A stretch of DNA of 64,000 nucleotides, taken from NCBI GenBank assembly GCA_003281255.1, contig QCCL01000006.1:1-64000 (forward strand), given 5' to 3'. The DNA comes from Prochlorococcus sp. AG-347-L02. GTDB lineage: Bacteria > Cyanobacteriota > Cyanobacteriia > PCC-6307 > Cyanobiaceae. Each line of letters begins with the position of its first letter. Within the stretch, counting starts at the first letter, position 1. Below the pieces are notes generated by a model, which was not told where the DNA came from, did no database searches, and worked only from the letters and a program-made list of their open reading frames with translations. This document shows, piece by piece, positions 28,622-39,074 of this stretch. Position numbers and translations under genes: made by a program.

Positions 28622-28924
28622 ATGACCAACTCTGACTACCTTTTAAAAGCTGCCATTAAAAAAGTAACCGAGAAATTAAACGAGATATTGGTTGAAAAAA
28701 TTGAAGAGGCGACAAATATCGCTCAGGATGTCCCAGAAATTCTCAAAAAAGAATTTGATTGTTTGAAAGAATCCATAATCGAAGAAGCCTCAAGAATGGA
28801 GAAAGCCGAAAATATTCAAGAAAATGAGTCTACAAATACTTATGAAGATTCCAAAATAAAAAAAGCTTTAAATGAAATTGAAGGTATCAATCAGCAAATT
28901 GATCTCTTTAATAACCATCAATAA
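28622..28924 (+). CDS. Acidic coiled-coil protein of unknown function
   Basis: 100 residues, strongly charged and rich in glutamate and lysine, with long helical heptad-like runs (KKVTEKLNEILVEKIEEA, EEASRMEKAENIQENE). There is no cysteine pair, signal or membrane segment. The ATG lies 9 bases before the ABC1-like gene's start region, so the two are likely cotranscribed. I do not recognise a function. Confidence 0.75.
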   Translation: MTNSDYLLKAAIKKVTEKLNEILVEKIEEATNIAQDVPEILKKEFDCLKESIIEEASRMEKAENIQENESTNTYEDSKIKKALNEIEGINQQIDLFNNHQ

Positions 28925-28933
28925 GCAAATTAA

Positions 28934-30601
28934 ATGAGTAATCACATTCTTCATTATCGTTTAAAAAAATTGAAGAGAGCCTTTCTTATCTGGATAACTC
29001 TGATTTCGCTTTTAATAAAATTGTGGATAGATAATATTAGATTTACAATTTTCCAACCTAAAAGTAATGAAAAAAGTAGGACCCAAATTAAAAGAGCGAG
29101 GTGGTTTACTAATCAATTAATAAAACTTGGTTCAGCATTTATAAAAATTGGACAATTATTATCAGCGAGACCTGATTTAATTCCTAATACCTGGATACAG
29201 GAATTGTCTAAATTGCAGGATCAAGTTCCTAATTTTTCATTTGGGCAAGTTGAAGTAACTATAAAAGAAGAGCTAGGGTCTAAGTTTAATGAAATAGATC
29301 AAATAACATGTGATCCTGTCGGATCAGCATCACTAGCTCAGGTTCATAGAGCGACTTTAAAAGATGGTAAGAAAGTAGTATTTAAAGTTCAAAGACCCAA
29401 TTTAAAAGAATTGTTTGTCATCGATTTAGGCATAATGCAGCAAATAGCAGGATTGCTGCAGAAAAATAAGAATTGGAGTCGAGGTAGAAACTGGGTTGAG
29501 ATTGCTAAAGAATGTAGGAAAGTTCTCATGAAGGAGCTTGATTTTAATTGTGAAGCACAATATGCAGCAAGATTTAGACAGCAATTTCTTGATGATAAAA
29601 ATGTTGAAGTTCCTGAAGTTATTTGGAATATGAGCAGTGAAAAAGTGCTTTGTTTAAGTTATGTAGAAGGAACAAAAATAAGCGATTTAGAAAAATTACA
29701 ATCACAAGAAATTGATTTACCTAAAATCGCTGAAATAGGTGCCATCAGCTATTTAAAACAATTAGTAAATTACGGTTTTTTTCATGCAGACCCTCATCCA
29801 GGGAATCTAGCAGTTTCAAATAAAGGTGAATTGATTTTTTATGATTTTGGAATGATGGGCAATATCTCAAATAATCTTCAAACAAGTTTAGGGGGAATGG
29901 TTAAGGCTGCTGCTTTAAGAGACGCCTCATCACTTGTTAAACAATTACAACAAGCTGGGTTAATTTCAAAAGATATTGATGTAGGACCAGTTAGAAGATT
30001 AGTCAGATTGATGCTTAAAGAAGCCTTAACTCCACCATTTAGTCCGAATATTATTGAAAAATTATCTGGAGATTTATACGAACTTGTTTATGAAACACCT
30101 TTTCAACTGCCAGTAGATTTAATCTTTGTGATGAGAGCTTTATCAACTTTTGAAGGAGTTGGCAGAATGCTCGATCCAGGGTTTAACCTTGTATCAGTTA
30201 CCAAGCCTTATTTAATAGAACTTATGACTTCAAATAATCAAACTCCTAACGATTTAATTAACCAATTTGGAAGGCAAGTAGGTGAAATAGGATCTAAAGC
30301 TGTTGGAATTCCCAAAAGAATAGATGAAAGTTTAGAAAGATTAGAGCAGGGCGATTTGCAATTGCAAATAAGAATGGGAGAGTCTGATAGGCAATTCAAA
30401 AAAATGTTTACTGCTCAAAAAACTTTAGGCCATTCAATTCTTATAGGAAGCTTATCAATTGCATCGGCTTTACTTGTAACCAATAAACAAAATAATTTTG
30501 CATTGTTACCACTTTTTTTTGCACTTCCAATAAGTATTGATTGGATAAAATGCCAATTAAGTATGAGAAAAGGCTCACGTTTAGAAAAACTTAAGCGCTA
30601 A
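28934..30601 (+). CDS. ABC1/UbiB-family protein kinase-like protein
   Basis: A 555-residue atypical kinase-like protein of the UbiB/COQ8/ABC1K family, which in cyanobacteria and plastids affects prenylquinone metabolism and plastoglobules. Family motifs are clear: the KxGQ motif in FIKIGQLLSARPDLIP, the alanine-rich GSASLAQVH nucleotide loop, the invariant lysine in VVFKVQRP, and HADPHPGN with the YDFGMMG metal loop. The C-terminus has one or two membrane segments (about residues 495-530). It ends 5 bases before the convergent eno stop. Confidence 0.92.
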   Translation: MSNHILHYRLKKLKRAFLIWITLISLLIKLWIDNIRFTIFQPKSNEKSRTQIKRARWFTNQLIKLGSAFIKIGQLLSARPDLIPNTWIQELSKLQDQVPNFSFGQVEVTIKEELGSKFNEIDQITCDPVGSASLAQVHRATLKDGKKVVFKVQRPNLKELFVIDLGIMQQIAGLLQKNKNWSRGRNWVEIAKECRKVLMKELDFNCEAQYAARFRQQFLDDKNVEVPEVIWNMSSEKVLCLSYVEGTKISDLEKLQSQEIDLPKIAEIGAISYLKQLVNYGFFHADPHPGNLAVSNKGELIFYDFGMMGNISNNLQTSLGGMVKAAALRDASSLVKQLQQAGLISKDIDVGPVRRLVRLMLKEALTPPFSPNIIEKLSGDLYELVYETPFQLPVDLIFVMRALSTFEGVGRMLDPGFNLVSVTKPYLIELMTSNNQTPNDLINQFGRQVGEIGSKAVGIPKRIDESLERLEQGDLQLQIRMGESDRQFKKMFTAQKTLGHSILIGSLSIASALLVTNKQNNFALLPLFFALPISIDWIKCQLSMRKGSRLEKLKR

Positions 30602-30606
30602 AAAAA

Positions 30607-31902
<1,296 letters not shown>

Positions 31903-32059
31903 TTAATTACTACTATTTAAATCCTATTAATAGCTGAACTATTTGGCTAATATCTGAAATATATATTTTAACCAATTATAATCTTCTAATTCCATAACGA
32001 CTTAGATATTGTTTAAAGTTTTTATGAATTTCAAAGTCCTCGCAACCCCTCTCGAAAAC

Positions 32060-32095
32060 ATAATTTTCAAATTCATCTTACAATTTGAAAATTAT
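32060..32095. repeat. Perfect 14-bp inverted repeat
   Basis: ATAATTTTCAAATT (32060-32073) is followed after 8 bases by its exact complement AATTTGAAAATTAT (32082-32095). It lies in the 263-bp divergent gap between eno and clpB. It has no T run on the plus strand and only a short one on the minus strand, so it is not a clear terminator. It lies inside an open frame (ATG 32024 to TAG 32125, 33 codons) that I do not call as a gene. Nothing else is obvious in this gap. Confidence 0.85.
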
Positions 32096-32162
32096 TGGAT
32101 GATTATTATTGCAGATCCTATTTAGAATATTAATTAATATTCAACTATAGATTTTATAGTTT

Positions 32163-34919
32163 ATGAGAGAAACACTTACATCAAGTCCTGAACTTTTTAG
32201 CGATATCAGTTGGAATCTTCTTTTATTAGGAGAAGAAACCGCAAAAAAATGGGATCATAGCGAATTTAATATTGAACACATAATTCATACACTGTTCTCA
32301 TCAAGTGAATTCTTTGCTTTCATTGAAAAATTATCAATCGACCAAGATACAGTTTTAGATATAACAGAAGATTTTTTAGAAGAGACACCAACAAATGAGT
32401 CAGATATTTTTACTATCGGAGAAGATTTAGAAATTTTACTAGATAATGCGAATCAGATAAAAATCCAATGGGGATCAAGATTAATAGAAATCCCTCATTT
32501 ACTCATTGCTCTTGGAAGGGATTTAAGAATTGGAAATTATGTTTTTGAAGAAGGCAACCTTTCAATGGAAAAATTAGAGGAAGAATTAAAGTTTTTCCCA
32601 AATATTAATCAAACAAAAGATACTTTTAATTATAAGAACGTAATTGAGATAAATAATCAATCTAATTTTGAATCAAACAATGAGAATTTTGTAAAAGAAG
32701 AAAAATTAAAAAAAGCTATTGTTCCATTACCCAAAAGTGAACTTCAAATTGAAACCAAAAAACAAGTTGGAAAAGATGAAAATGCTCTTTCAATATATGG
32801 AAAAGATTTAACAGAATCAGCTCAAAAAGGTTTACTGGATCCCGTTTTAGGAAGAGAAAATGAGATCAATAATTTAATGAGGGTACTCTGCAGAAGAAAC
32901 AAAAATAATCCTATACTTATCGGCAATCCTGGAGTTGGTAAAACCTCAATTGCAAAATCACTTGCGCAGTTAATTGTAGAGAAAAAAGTTCCTGATTCTT
33001 TAAAAGACTTAAAAATTATTTCACTTGACTTAGGTGCTTTAGTTTCTGGAACAAAATTTAGAGGCCAACTAGAGGAACGACTAAGCTTAATAATGCAGGA
33101 ACTAACCAATCCAAGCCAAGGAATGATTCTATTTATTGACGAAATTCACTCAATATTAAGTTCTGACAGATCTTCTACCGACATCAGTAATATCTTAAAA
33201 CCTTTACTAGCTGAAGGAGAACTTAGATGTATCGGTACAACAACACCTGAGAAATTTCGTGAAACTATTGAAAAAGATCAGGCATTAAACAATTGTTTTC
33301 AAAAGATAGCTGTTAATGAACCTTCAGTAGAATTGAGCGCAAAAATATTGCAAGGTATCAAAAAGAAATATGAATCACACCATGGCATAAAAATTTCTGA
33401 AGAGGCTGTAAACTATTCTGCAAAATTGGCTGACAGATACATCAGCGATAAATGTTTACCTGATAAAGCAATAGATTTAATTGATGAAGCAGCAGCACAG
33501 TTAAAAATCGAGTCTAATAATAAGCCTCAAATAATTCTCCAAGAAGAAAGCAAACTTTATACTATTGATGAAAAACTGAATAATTTGCAAGGAGAAAATA
33601 TCGAAGCTCAAGAAAAACTATCTAATATGAGACAACAATCAGAGGCAAAATTGAATATTCTTTTGGACAATTGGAACAATCTGCGGGAAGAAATGGAGCA
33701 ATTATCAATTTTGATGAAAGAAGAAGATAAGCTAAACAAACAAATTCAAGATAAATCAAATAACGAAATTGAACATGATCTGGATTATTTAGAAAAGCTT
33801 GAAGAAGAGTTAAGTGAAATAGAGAATGAAATACAAAAAATTGAAGAGAACTTTAATAAAATAAAGAAAAATAAAAATTTCCCTTTTAAATATCAAGTTG
33901 AACCTGATGATATTGCGGATGTTATCTCAAAAATCACAGGAATTCCAATTTCTAAAGTTGTTTCTAATGAACGTAAGAAATTAGTCAATCTAGAAACAGA
34001 ACTAAGTGAAAAAGTTATTGGACAAGAAAAAGCAATAGAAGCGGTTTCTGCAGCAATTAGAAGAGCTCGCGTTGGCATGAAAAGTCCTAAAAAACCTATT
34101 GGATCTTTTTTATTTATGGGTCCTACTGGTGTTGGTAAAACAGAATTAGCAAAATCTCTTGCAACAGCTTTATTTGATGAAGAAGACGCACTTTTAAGAT
34201 TAGATATGAGTGAATTTATGGAGAAAAATGCCGTAGCAAGACTTTTGGGAGCTCCTCCAGGTTATGTTGGTTATGAAGAAGGAGGTCAATTAACTGAAGC
34301 TGTAAGACGTAAACCCTATTCAGTAATACTTCTTGATGAGATAGAAAAAGCACATACAGAAGTATTTAATATTCTTTTGCAAGTCTTAGATGAAGGAAGA
34401 TTAACTGACTCTCAAGGAAGGACCGTAGATTTCAAAAATACCGTAATCATTATGACAAGTAACCTAGCTGGTAAATCTATACTGGAGTATTCACAAAAGA
34501 TTTCTAAAAATGAGGAAAATTTAGAAAAAGATCAACAATCTCTATATGATTCCATTAATAATGCATTGTCTTCAATTTTTAGACCTGAATTTTTAAATAG
34601 AATTGACGAAGTAGTAAAGTTTGATCCTTTATCTATTGATGAACTTCAAAAAATAATAATTTTACAAACAGAAGATTTGAAAAACCTGCTACTTGAACAG
34701 AAAATAAATATTGTTATTGATAAAAAAGTAATCAATAAAATTGCGAATGATTCTTACGAACCTGAATATGGTGCTAGGCCACTTAGCAGGGAACTTAGAA
34801 GACAAATAGAAAATCCCTTAGCCGCAAAACTTTTAGAGGATAACTTTAAAAACAAAAAAAATATCACAATTAAACTCAATCCCGCTAAAAAAGATGAGAT
34901 CGTTTTCAAACCTAGCTGA
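32163..34919 (+). CDS. clpB: ClpB-like AAA+ disaggregase with a degenerate first ATPase ring
   Basis: A 918-residue Hsp100 protein. The two AAA domains have Walker A GNPGVGKT (about 254) and GPTGVGKT (about 652), with the ClpB-type coiled-coil middle domain (about 450-570). The first-ring arginine fingers, usually ALERRFQ, read ALNNCFQ (N377, C378), so both arginines are gone; the second ring keeps FLNRIDEV. The N-domain (about 1-160) is divergent and is followed by an asparagine-rich linker. The second ring has no P-loop defect. It probably corresponds to the ClpB2-type paralogue of cyanobacteria, but that is inference. Confidence 0.9.
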   Translation: MRETLTSSPELFSDISWNLLLLGEETAKKWDHSEFNIEHIIHTLFSSSEFFAFIEKLSIDQDTVLDITEDFLEETPTNESDIFTIGEDLEILLDNANQIKIQWGSRLIEIPHLLIALGRDLRIGNYVFEEGNLSMEKLEEELKFFPNINQTKDTFNYKNVIEINNQSNFESNNENFVKEEKLKKAIVPLPKSELQIETKKQVGKDENALSIYGKDLTESAQKGLLDPVLGRENEINNLMRVLCRRNKNNPILIGNPGVGKTSIAKSLAQLIVEKKVPDSLKDLKIISLDLGALVSGTKFRGQLEERLSLIMQELTNPSQGMILFIDEIHSILSSDRSSTDISNILKPLLAEGELRCIGTTTPEKFRETIEKDQALNNCFQKIAVNEPSVELSAKILQGIKKKYESHHGIKISEEAVNYSAKLADRYISDKCLPDKAIDLIDEAAAQLKIESNNKPQIILQEESKLYTIDEKLNNLQGENIEAQEKLSNMRQQSEAKLNILLDNWNNLREEMEQLSILMKEEDKLNKQIQDKSNNEIEHDLDYLEKLEEELSEIENEIQKIEENFNKIKKNKNFPFKYQVEPDDIADVISKITGIPISKVVSNERKKLVNLETELSEKVIGQEKAIEAVSAAIRRARVGMKSPKKPIGSFLFMGPTGVGKTELAKSLATALFDEEDALLRLDMSEFMEKNAVARLLGAPPGYVGYEEGGQLTEAVRRKPYSVILLDEIEKAHTEVFNILLQVLDEGRLTDSQGRTVDFKNTVIIMTSNLAGKSILEYSQKISKNEENLEKDQQSLYDSINNALSSIFRPEFLNRIDEVVKFDPLSIDELQKIIILQTEDLKNLLLEQKINIVIDKKVINKIANDSYEPEYGARPLSRELRRQIENPLAAKLLEDNFKNKKNITIKLNPAKKDEIVFKPS

Positions 34920-34981
34920 GGAGTAAATCGATAAGCTAAAATAAAAATTAAAGCGAAAAGCTTAATTTCAAAAAAAATTTT

Positions 34982-35224
34982 GTGACAAGTCCAACTACTA
35001 ATAAGGAACCTCTAAAAAAGGATTCTCCTGAAATTGAAGACCCTAAAAAAAAGAGTAATTTTTTTAGATCTACCTACGATGAGCTTAAACTTGTCGTGTG
35101 GCCTAACAAACAACAACTTTTTAGCGAATCTGTAGCAGTTATAATTATGGTATCCTTTTCTGCAGCAGCCATAGCTTCTGTTAGCAGATTCTATGGATGG
35201 GCAGCCTCGCAAATTTTTGGTTGA
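34982..35224 (+). CDS. secE: SecE translocase subunit
   Basis: The small essential subunit of the SecYEG channel. 80 residues: a charged N-terminal tail, the conserved amphipathic FFRSTYDELKLVVWPNKQQL, and one membrane helix (SVAVIIMVSFSAAAIASV). GTG start. It heads the secE-nusG-rplK-rplA-rplJ-rplL cluster. Confidence 0.93.
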   Translation: MTSPTTNKEPLKKDSPEIEDPKKKSNFFRSTYDELKLVVWPNKQQLFSESVAVIIMVSFSAAAIASVSRFYGWAASQIFG

Positions 35225-35277
35225 ATTATCCCCGAATATCCATTAATAAAAGATCTTAATTAAGCTTCCAGAAAAAA

Positions 35278-35889
35278 ATGAGTAATGAATTAACTACAAG
35301 CTTTGCTTCTTCAAAAGCAAATACAAGCATCGCAAGATGGTATGCAGTTCAAGTAGCATCAAGCTGTGAAAAAAAAGTAAAAGCGACTCTTGAGCAGAGA
35401 TCAGTAACTTTAGGTGTTAATAATCGAATTATTGAAATTGAAATCCCCCAAACTCCAGGAATTAAATTAAAAAAAGATGGAAGCAGACAAACTACTGAAG
35501 AAAAAGTTTTCCCAGGTTATGTCCTCGTAAGAATGATTTTGGATGAAGATACAATGATGGCCGTTAAAAGTACTCCAAATGTAATTAACTTTGTCGGTGC
35601 TGAAGACGGTAGAGGCAGCGGAAGATCGCGAGGTCATATCAAACCTCGACCATTATCAAGACAAGAAGTAAATAGGATCTTTAAGCGCGCATCAGAGAAA
35701 AAAGCTGTAATCAAGTTAGATATTGAAGAAAAAGATAGAATCATAGTAACTAGTGGTCCATTCAAGGATTTCCAGGGAGAAGTTATAGAAGTTTCCGGGG
35801 AAAGAAATAAATTAAAAGCATTACTTTCAATATTTGGGCGCGAGACTCCTGTAGAATTAGAATTCTCCCAAATCAATAAACAAAATTAA
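35278..35889 (+). CDS. nusG: Transcription termination/antitermination protein NusG
   Basis: Binds RNA polymerase and modulates elongation. 203 residues with the NGN domain (ARWYAVQVASSCEKKVKATLEQR, then FPGYVLVRMILDE) and a C-terminal KOW domain around VTSGPFKDFQGEVIEVSGERNKLKALLSIFGRETPVELEF. It follows secE with 53 bases between. The stop codon lies inside a stem-loop leading to rplK. Confidence 0.96.
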   Translation: MSNELTTSFASSKANTSIARWYAVQVASSCEKKVKATLEQRSVTLGVNNRIIEIEIPQTPGIKLKKDGSRQTTEEKVFPGYVLVRMILDEDTMMAVKSTPNVINFVGAEDGRGSGRSRGHIKPRPLSRQEVNRIFKRASEKKAVIKLDIEEKDRIIVTSGPFKDFQGEVIEVSGERNKLKALLSIFGRETPVELEFSQINKQN

Positions 35890-35908
35890 TTTCTAATTAA
35901 TCTTGTTT
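35878..35908. promoter_or_regulatory. Stem-loop over the nusG stop codon
   Basis: 13 of 14 positions pair between 35878-35891 and 35895-35908 around a 3-base loop. The arms read AAACAAAATTAATT and AATTAATCTTGTTT. The nusG stop codon lies in the left arm. No T run follows closely, so it is more likely an RNA-processing or weak attenuating hairpin than a strong terminator. Confidence 0.5.
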
Positions 35909-35956
35909 ATCGAGTAAAATTATTTTTTTCTACTTCAGCTTAAATTCACTAATCTA

Positions 35957-36382
35957 ATGGCAAAAAAAATTGTTGCAGTTATCAAGCTTGCTCTACAAGC
36001 AGGAAAAGCGAATCCTGCTCCTCCTGTAGGGCCAGCTTTAGGACAACATGGTGTCAATATCATGGCATTTTGTAAAGAATACAACGCAAGGACACAAGAT
36101 AAAGCAGGTTTTGTAATTCCAGTCGAGATTTCTGTTTTTGAAGATAGAAGCTTTACTTTTATCACAAAAACACCTCCTGCTTCCGTCTTAATAACAAAAG
36201 CAGCTGGTATAGAGAAAGGATCAGGTGAATCCGCAAAAGGCTCTGTCGGGAATATAAGTAAAGCTCAATTAGAAGAAATAGCCAAAACCAAGCTTCCTGA
36301 TCTAAACTGTTCTAGTGTTGAATCAGCGATGAAAGTAATTGAGGGTACAGCTCGTAATATGGGCGTCTCAATCACTGATTGA
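35957..36382 (+). CDS. rplK: 50S ribosomal protein L11
   Basis: Binds 23S rRNA at the GTPase-associated centre. 141 residues: the N-terminal [40 protein letters not shown] is highly typical, and the C-terminal RNA-binding domain ends [12 protein letters not shown]. Standard order in the L11-L1-L10-L7/L12 cluster. Confidence 0.98.
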   Translation: MAKKIVAVIKLALQAGKANPAPPVGPALGQHGVNIMAFCKEYNARTQDKAGFVIPVEISVFEDRSFTFITKTPPASVLITKAAGIEKGSGESAKGSVGNISKAQLEEIAKTKLPDLNCSSVESAMKVIEGTARNMGVSITD

Positions 36383-36448
36383 GTTCAATTCAAAATTTCT
36401 CACTATTTAGGGGAGGTTAATTAATAACCGTTTGCACCCAATACTATT

Positions 36449-37156
36449 ATGAAAAAACTATCCAAAAGAATGGCGGCCTTATCAACAAAGATAGAAGATC
36501 GCATTTACCCGCCACTTGAAGCACTTAGTATTATCAAGGAAAGTGCTAATGCAAAATTTGATGAAACTATTGAAGCACATATACGTTTAGGTATTGATCC
36601 AAAATATACTGATCAACAATTAAGGACCACTGTTGCATTACCACATGGTACTGGCCAAAGCATCAAAATTGCAGTAATTACAAGCGGTGAGAATGTATCC
36701 AAAGCTAAGGCTGCTGGTGCAGATTTATTTGGCGAAGAAGATCTTGTGGAAAGCATCAATAAAGGCAATATGGAGTTCGATCTACTTATTGCAACTCCAG
36801 ATATGATGCCAAAGGTTGCAAAATTAGGAAGAGTTTTAGGACCTAGAGGTTTAATGCCTAATCCTAAAGCTGGAACAGTAACTAATGATATTGCTAATGC
36901 AATAAAAGAATTCAAAGCTGGTAAGCTCGAATTTAGAGCAGATAAGGCGGGAATCGTTCATGTCCGCTTTGGAAAAGCCAGTTTCACAAAAGAGGCTCTA
37001 TTTGACAACTTAAAAACCTTACAAGAATCAATTGATAAAAATAAACCAAGTGGATCTAAGGGAAAGTATTGGAAAACTTTTTATATAACTTCAACAATGG
37101 GACCTTCTGTTCAATTAGATATCAATGCAGTACAAGATTACCAACCTGAAGGTTAA
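36449..37156 (+). CDS. rplA: 50S ribosomal protein L1
   Basis: Forms the mobile L1 stalk at the tRNA exit site. 235 residues with the family pattern: [23 protein letters not shown] near the N-terminus, then the L1 signature region [20 protein letters not shown], and the C-terminal [14 protein letters not shown]. It follows rplK with 66 bases between and precedes the L10-type leader. Confidence 0.98.
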   Translation: MKKLSKRMAALSTKIEDRIYPPLEALSIIKESANAKFDETIEAHIRLGIDPKYTDQQLRTTVALPHGTGQSIKIAVITSGENVSKAKAAGADLFGEEDLVESINKGNMEFDLLIATPDMMPKVAKLGRVLGPRGLMPNPKAGTVTNDIANAIKEFKAGKLEFRADKAGIVHVRFGKASFTKEALFDNLKTLQESIDKNKPSGSKGKYWKTFYITSTMGPSVQLDINAVQDYQPEG

Positions 37157-37172
37157 CTCTTTGTAGTATAAT

Positions 37173-37346
37173 TTAAAGTGCAATAATACGGCCAAAGAAA
37201 GTAGGTTTATTTAGTTATTCTAAATTTTTAATTCCTACCGAGGACTCGTCTTAAATTATTTCTTTTTGGATCTAATAAAAGCGGCCTCTTTAAAAGGACT
37301 TTGCCGCATTTCCTGCTCTCCCTAAATTACGATCCAAAAAACAACA
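37173..37346 (+). promoter_or_regulatory. Structured rplJ leader (L10-type) with upstream TATAAT
   Basis: A 190-bp gap before rplJ. A TATAAT at 37167-37172 could be a -10 element. The leader then holds a GTAGG/CCTAC stem and a downstream GCGGC/GCCGC hairpin. In many bacteria the L10(L12) complex binds a leader here to repress its own operon; this match is by position and pairing only, and a covariance search would confirm it. The last hairpin ends about 50 bases before the rplJ start. Confidence 0.65.
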
Positions 37347-37874
37347 ATGGGCCGAACCCTAGAGAATAAGCAACAAATCGTTACTGAGATTAAATCTCTA
37401 TTAAACGACTCGGAAATGGCTGTAGTTCTTGACTATAAAGGTTTAACTATCAAAGAGATGTCAGATTTGCGATCTAGATTGCAAACAACTAACGGCATCT
37501 GCAAAGTTACTAAAAATTCATTAATGCGTAAAGCTATTGATGGAGATAGTAATTGGAATGATCTTGAAACTTTACTGTCCGGAACAAATGCTTTTGTCTT
37601 AATTAAAGAAGATGTTGGTGGTGCTGTAAAAGCGATCCAATCTTTTCAAAAAGACACCAAAAAATCCGAAACCAAAGGAGCTTTATTTGAAGGCAGACTT
37701 CTAAGCGATTCTGAAATAAAAGAAATTGCAAGTCTTCCATCTAAAGAAGTATTGATGGCAAAAATTGCTGGCGCTCTTAATGGCGTTGCAACAAAAATTG
37801 CGATCTCTATTAATGAAGTGCCTTCTGGACTTGCTAGATCACTTAAACAACATTCTGAAAAATCAGAATCCTAA
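37347..37874 (+). CDS. rplJ: 50S ribosomal protein L10
   Basis: Anchors the L7/L12 stalk. 175 residues: the N-terminal rRNA-binding domain has [31 protein letters not shown], and the C-terminal helix that binds L7/L12 dimers is present ([23 protein letters not shown]). The first codon follows an A-rich leader of about 190 bases. The overlapping frame at 37765 is only a long extension of the rplL frame. Confidence 0.97.
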
Positions 37875-37902
37875 ATTCAAAACCTATTTAACTTTTAAGA
37901 AA

Positions 37903-38298
37903 ATGTCCGCAAAAACTGAAGAAATTCTTGAATCATTAAAATCTCTATCACTTTTAGAAGCATCTGAGCTTGTAAAGCAAATTGAAGAGGCTTTTGGTGT
38001 ATCTGCTGCAGCTTCTGCAGGTGTAGTAATGGCAGCTCCAGGAGCAGCTGGCGGTGACGCAGATGGTGGCGCTGCTGAAGAAAAAACTGAATTTGATGTA
38101 GTTCTCGAAAGCTTCGATGCAGCTGCAAAAATCAAAGTACTTAAGGTTGTAAGAAATGCAACTGGTCTAGGTCTTGGCGATGCAAAAGCACTTGTTGAGT
38201 CTGCACCAAAAACAGTAAAAGAAGGAATTGCTAAAGCAGATGCTGAATCTTTAAAGAAAGAGATTGAAGAAGCTGGCGGTAAAGTTACACTTAAGTAA
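37903..38298 (+). CDS. rplL: 50S ribosomal protein L7/L12
   Basis: Stalk protein that recruits translation factors. The ATG at 37903 gives 131 residues beginning [15 protein letters not shown]. The dimerisation N-domain, an alanine/glycine-rich hinge ([18 protein letters not shown]), and the globular C-domain [20 protein letters not shown] to [10 protein letters not shown] are all seen. A longer frame open from 37765 overlaps rplJ and is not used. Confidence 0.98.
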
Positions 38299-38312
38299 GA
38301 GAATATTTTTTC

Positions 38313-38337
38313 AAGCCGATAGACTTTATATCGGCTT
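38313..38337. other. Stem-loop after rplL
   Basis: AAGCCGATA pairs perfectly with TATCGGCTT around a 7-base loop, 15 bases after the rplL stop. It is followed by an A run rather than a T run on the plus strand, so it is not a classic terminator. It may be an end-processing or weak terminator hairpin for the ribosomal operon. Confidence 0.6.
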
Positions 38338-38345
38338 CAAAAATT

Positions 38346-39074
38346 ATGAAAATTGATAGTATCGCAATTGAAGCTGCAACGGATGGAGCCTGCAGTGGTA
38401 ATCCAGGTCCAGGTGGTTGGGGTGGTCTAATAATTTTTGACGACAAAAGTGAATTAGAATTAGGTGGGTCCGAGCAAAACACCACTAATAACAGAATGGA
38501 ACTAACTGCAGCTATAAAAACACTTGAAAAATTAAAAACTTATAAATTAAAAGAAAACTTTAAATTAAGAACTGATAGTAAATATGTCATAGAAGGGTAT
38601 ACAAAATGGATTATTAATTGGAAGAAAAATGGATGGAAAACAAGCTCAGGAAAATCAGTTCAAAATCTTGATTTATGGCAAAAAATTGATCAATTAAGAA
38701 TTAATGGTCTTGTAATGGAATATGTTAAAGGCCATAGCGGTGACAAACAAAATGATAGGGTAGACAAAATCGCAACAAATTATAGCAAAGGTATATCTCT
38801 AAAAAGTAACTTAAAAGAGTCTGAATCTTCAGTAGAATTTTTTGAAAAAAATGCACCTTCAGAAATTCAGGAATTATTTTCAAGAAATGAATTAATTCAA
38901 AAATTTGCTGACAAAAAGTATTTATTAAATTCACTAGAACTAAGTAATTTATTAGGTGAAGAAAACCACGTAAAGATAAAACAATTTTTACTTTTTGAAT
39001 GGCGTAATTGGAGATTGATTCCTAAAGATAAAAAATATTGGATAATAGAAAAAAAGAATCCTAATTTTTTATGA
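38346..39074 (+). CDS. rnhA: Ribonuclease HI with a C-terminal extra domain
   Basis: Cuts the RNA strand of RNA:DNA hybrids. The catalytic acids are all present in order: D13 in [12 protein letters not shown]52 in NNRMELTA, D77 in RTDSKYV, and the last aspartate in NDRVDKIA. The core ends near residue 145; about 95 further residues follow, including [20 protein letters not shown] and [24 protein letters not shown]. That C-terminal part is not in standard RNase HI and I do not recognise it. It overlaps pyrD by 4 bases. Confidence 0.9.
   Translation: MKIDSIAIEAATDGACSGNPGPGGWGGLIIFDDKSELELGGSEQNTTNNRMELTAAIKTLEKLKTYKLKENFKLRTDSKYVIEGYTKWIINWKKNGWKTSSGKSVQNLDLWQKIDQLRINGLVMEYVKGHSGDKQNDRVDKIATNYSKGISLKSNLKESESSVEFFEKNAPSEIQELFSRNELIQKFADKKYLLNSLELSNLLGEENHVKIKQFLLFEWRNWRLIPKDKKYWIIEKKNPNFL

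Noticed and set aside
37765..37902. N-terminal extension of rplL overlapping rplJ
   Set aside because: L7/L12 starts at MSAKT (37903); the extension has no family match and only overlaps the end of rplJ in another frame.
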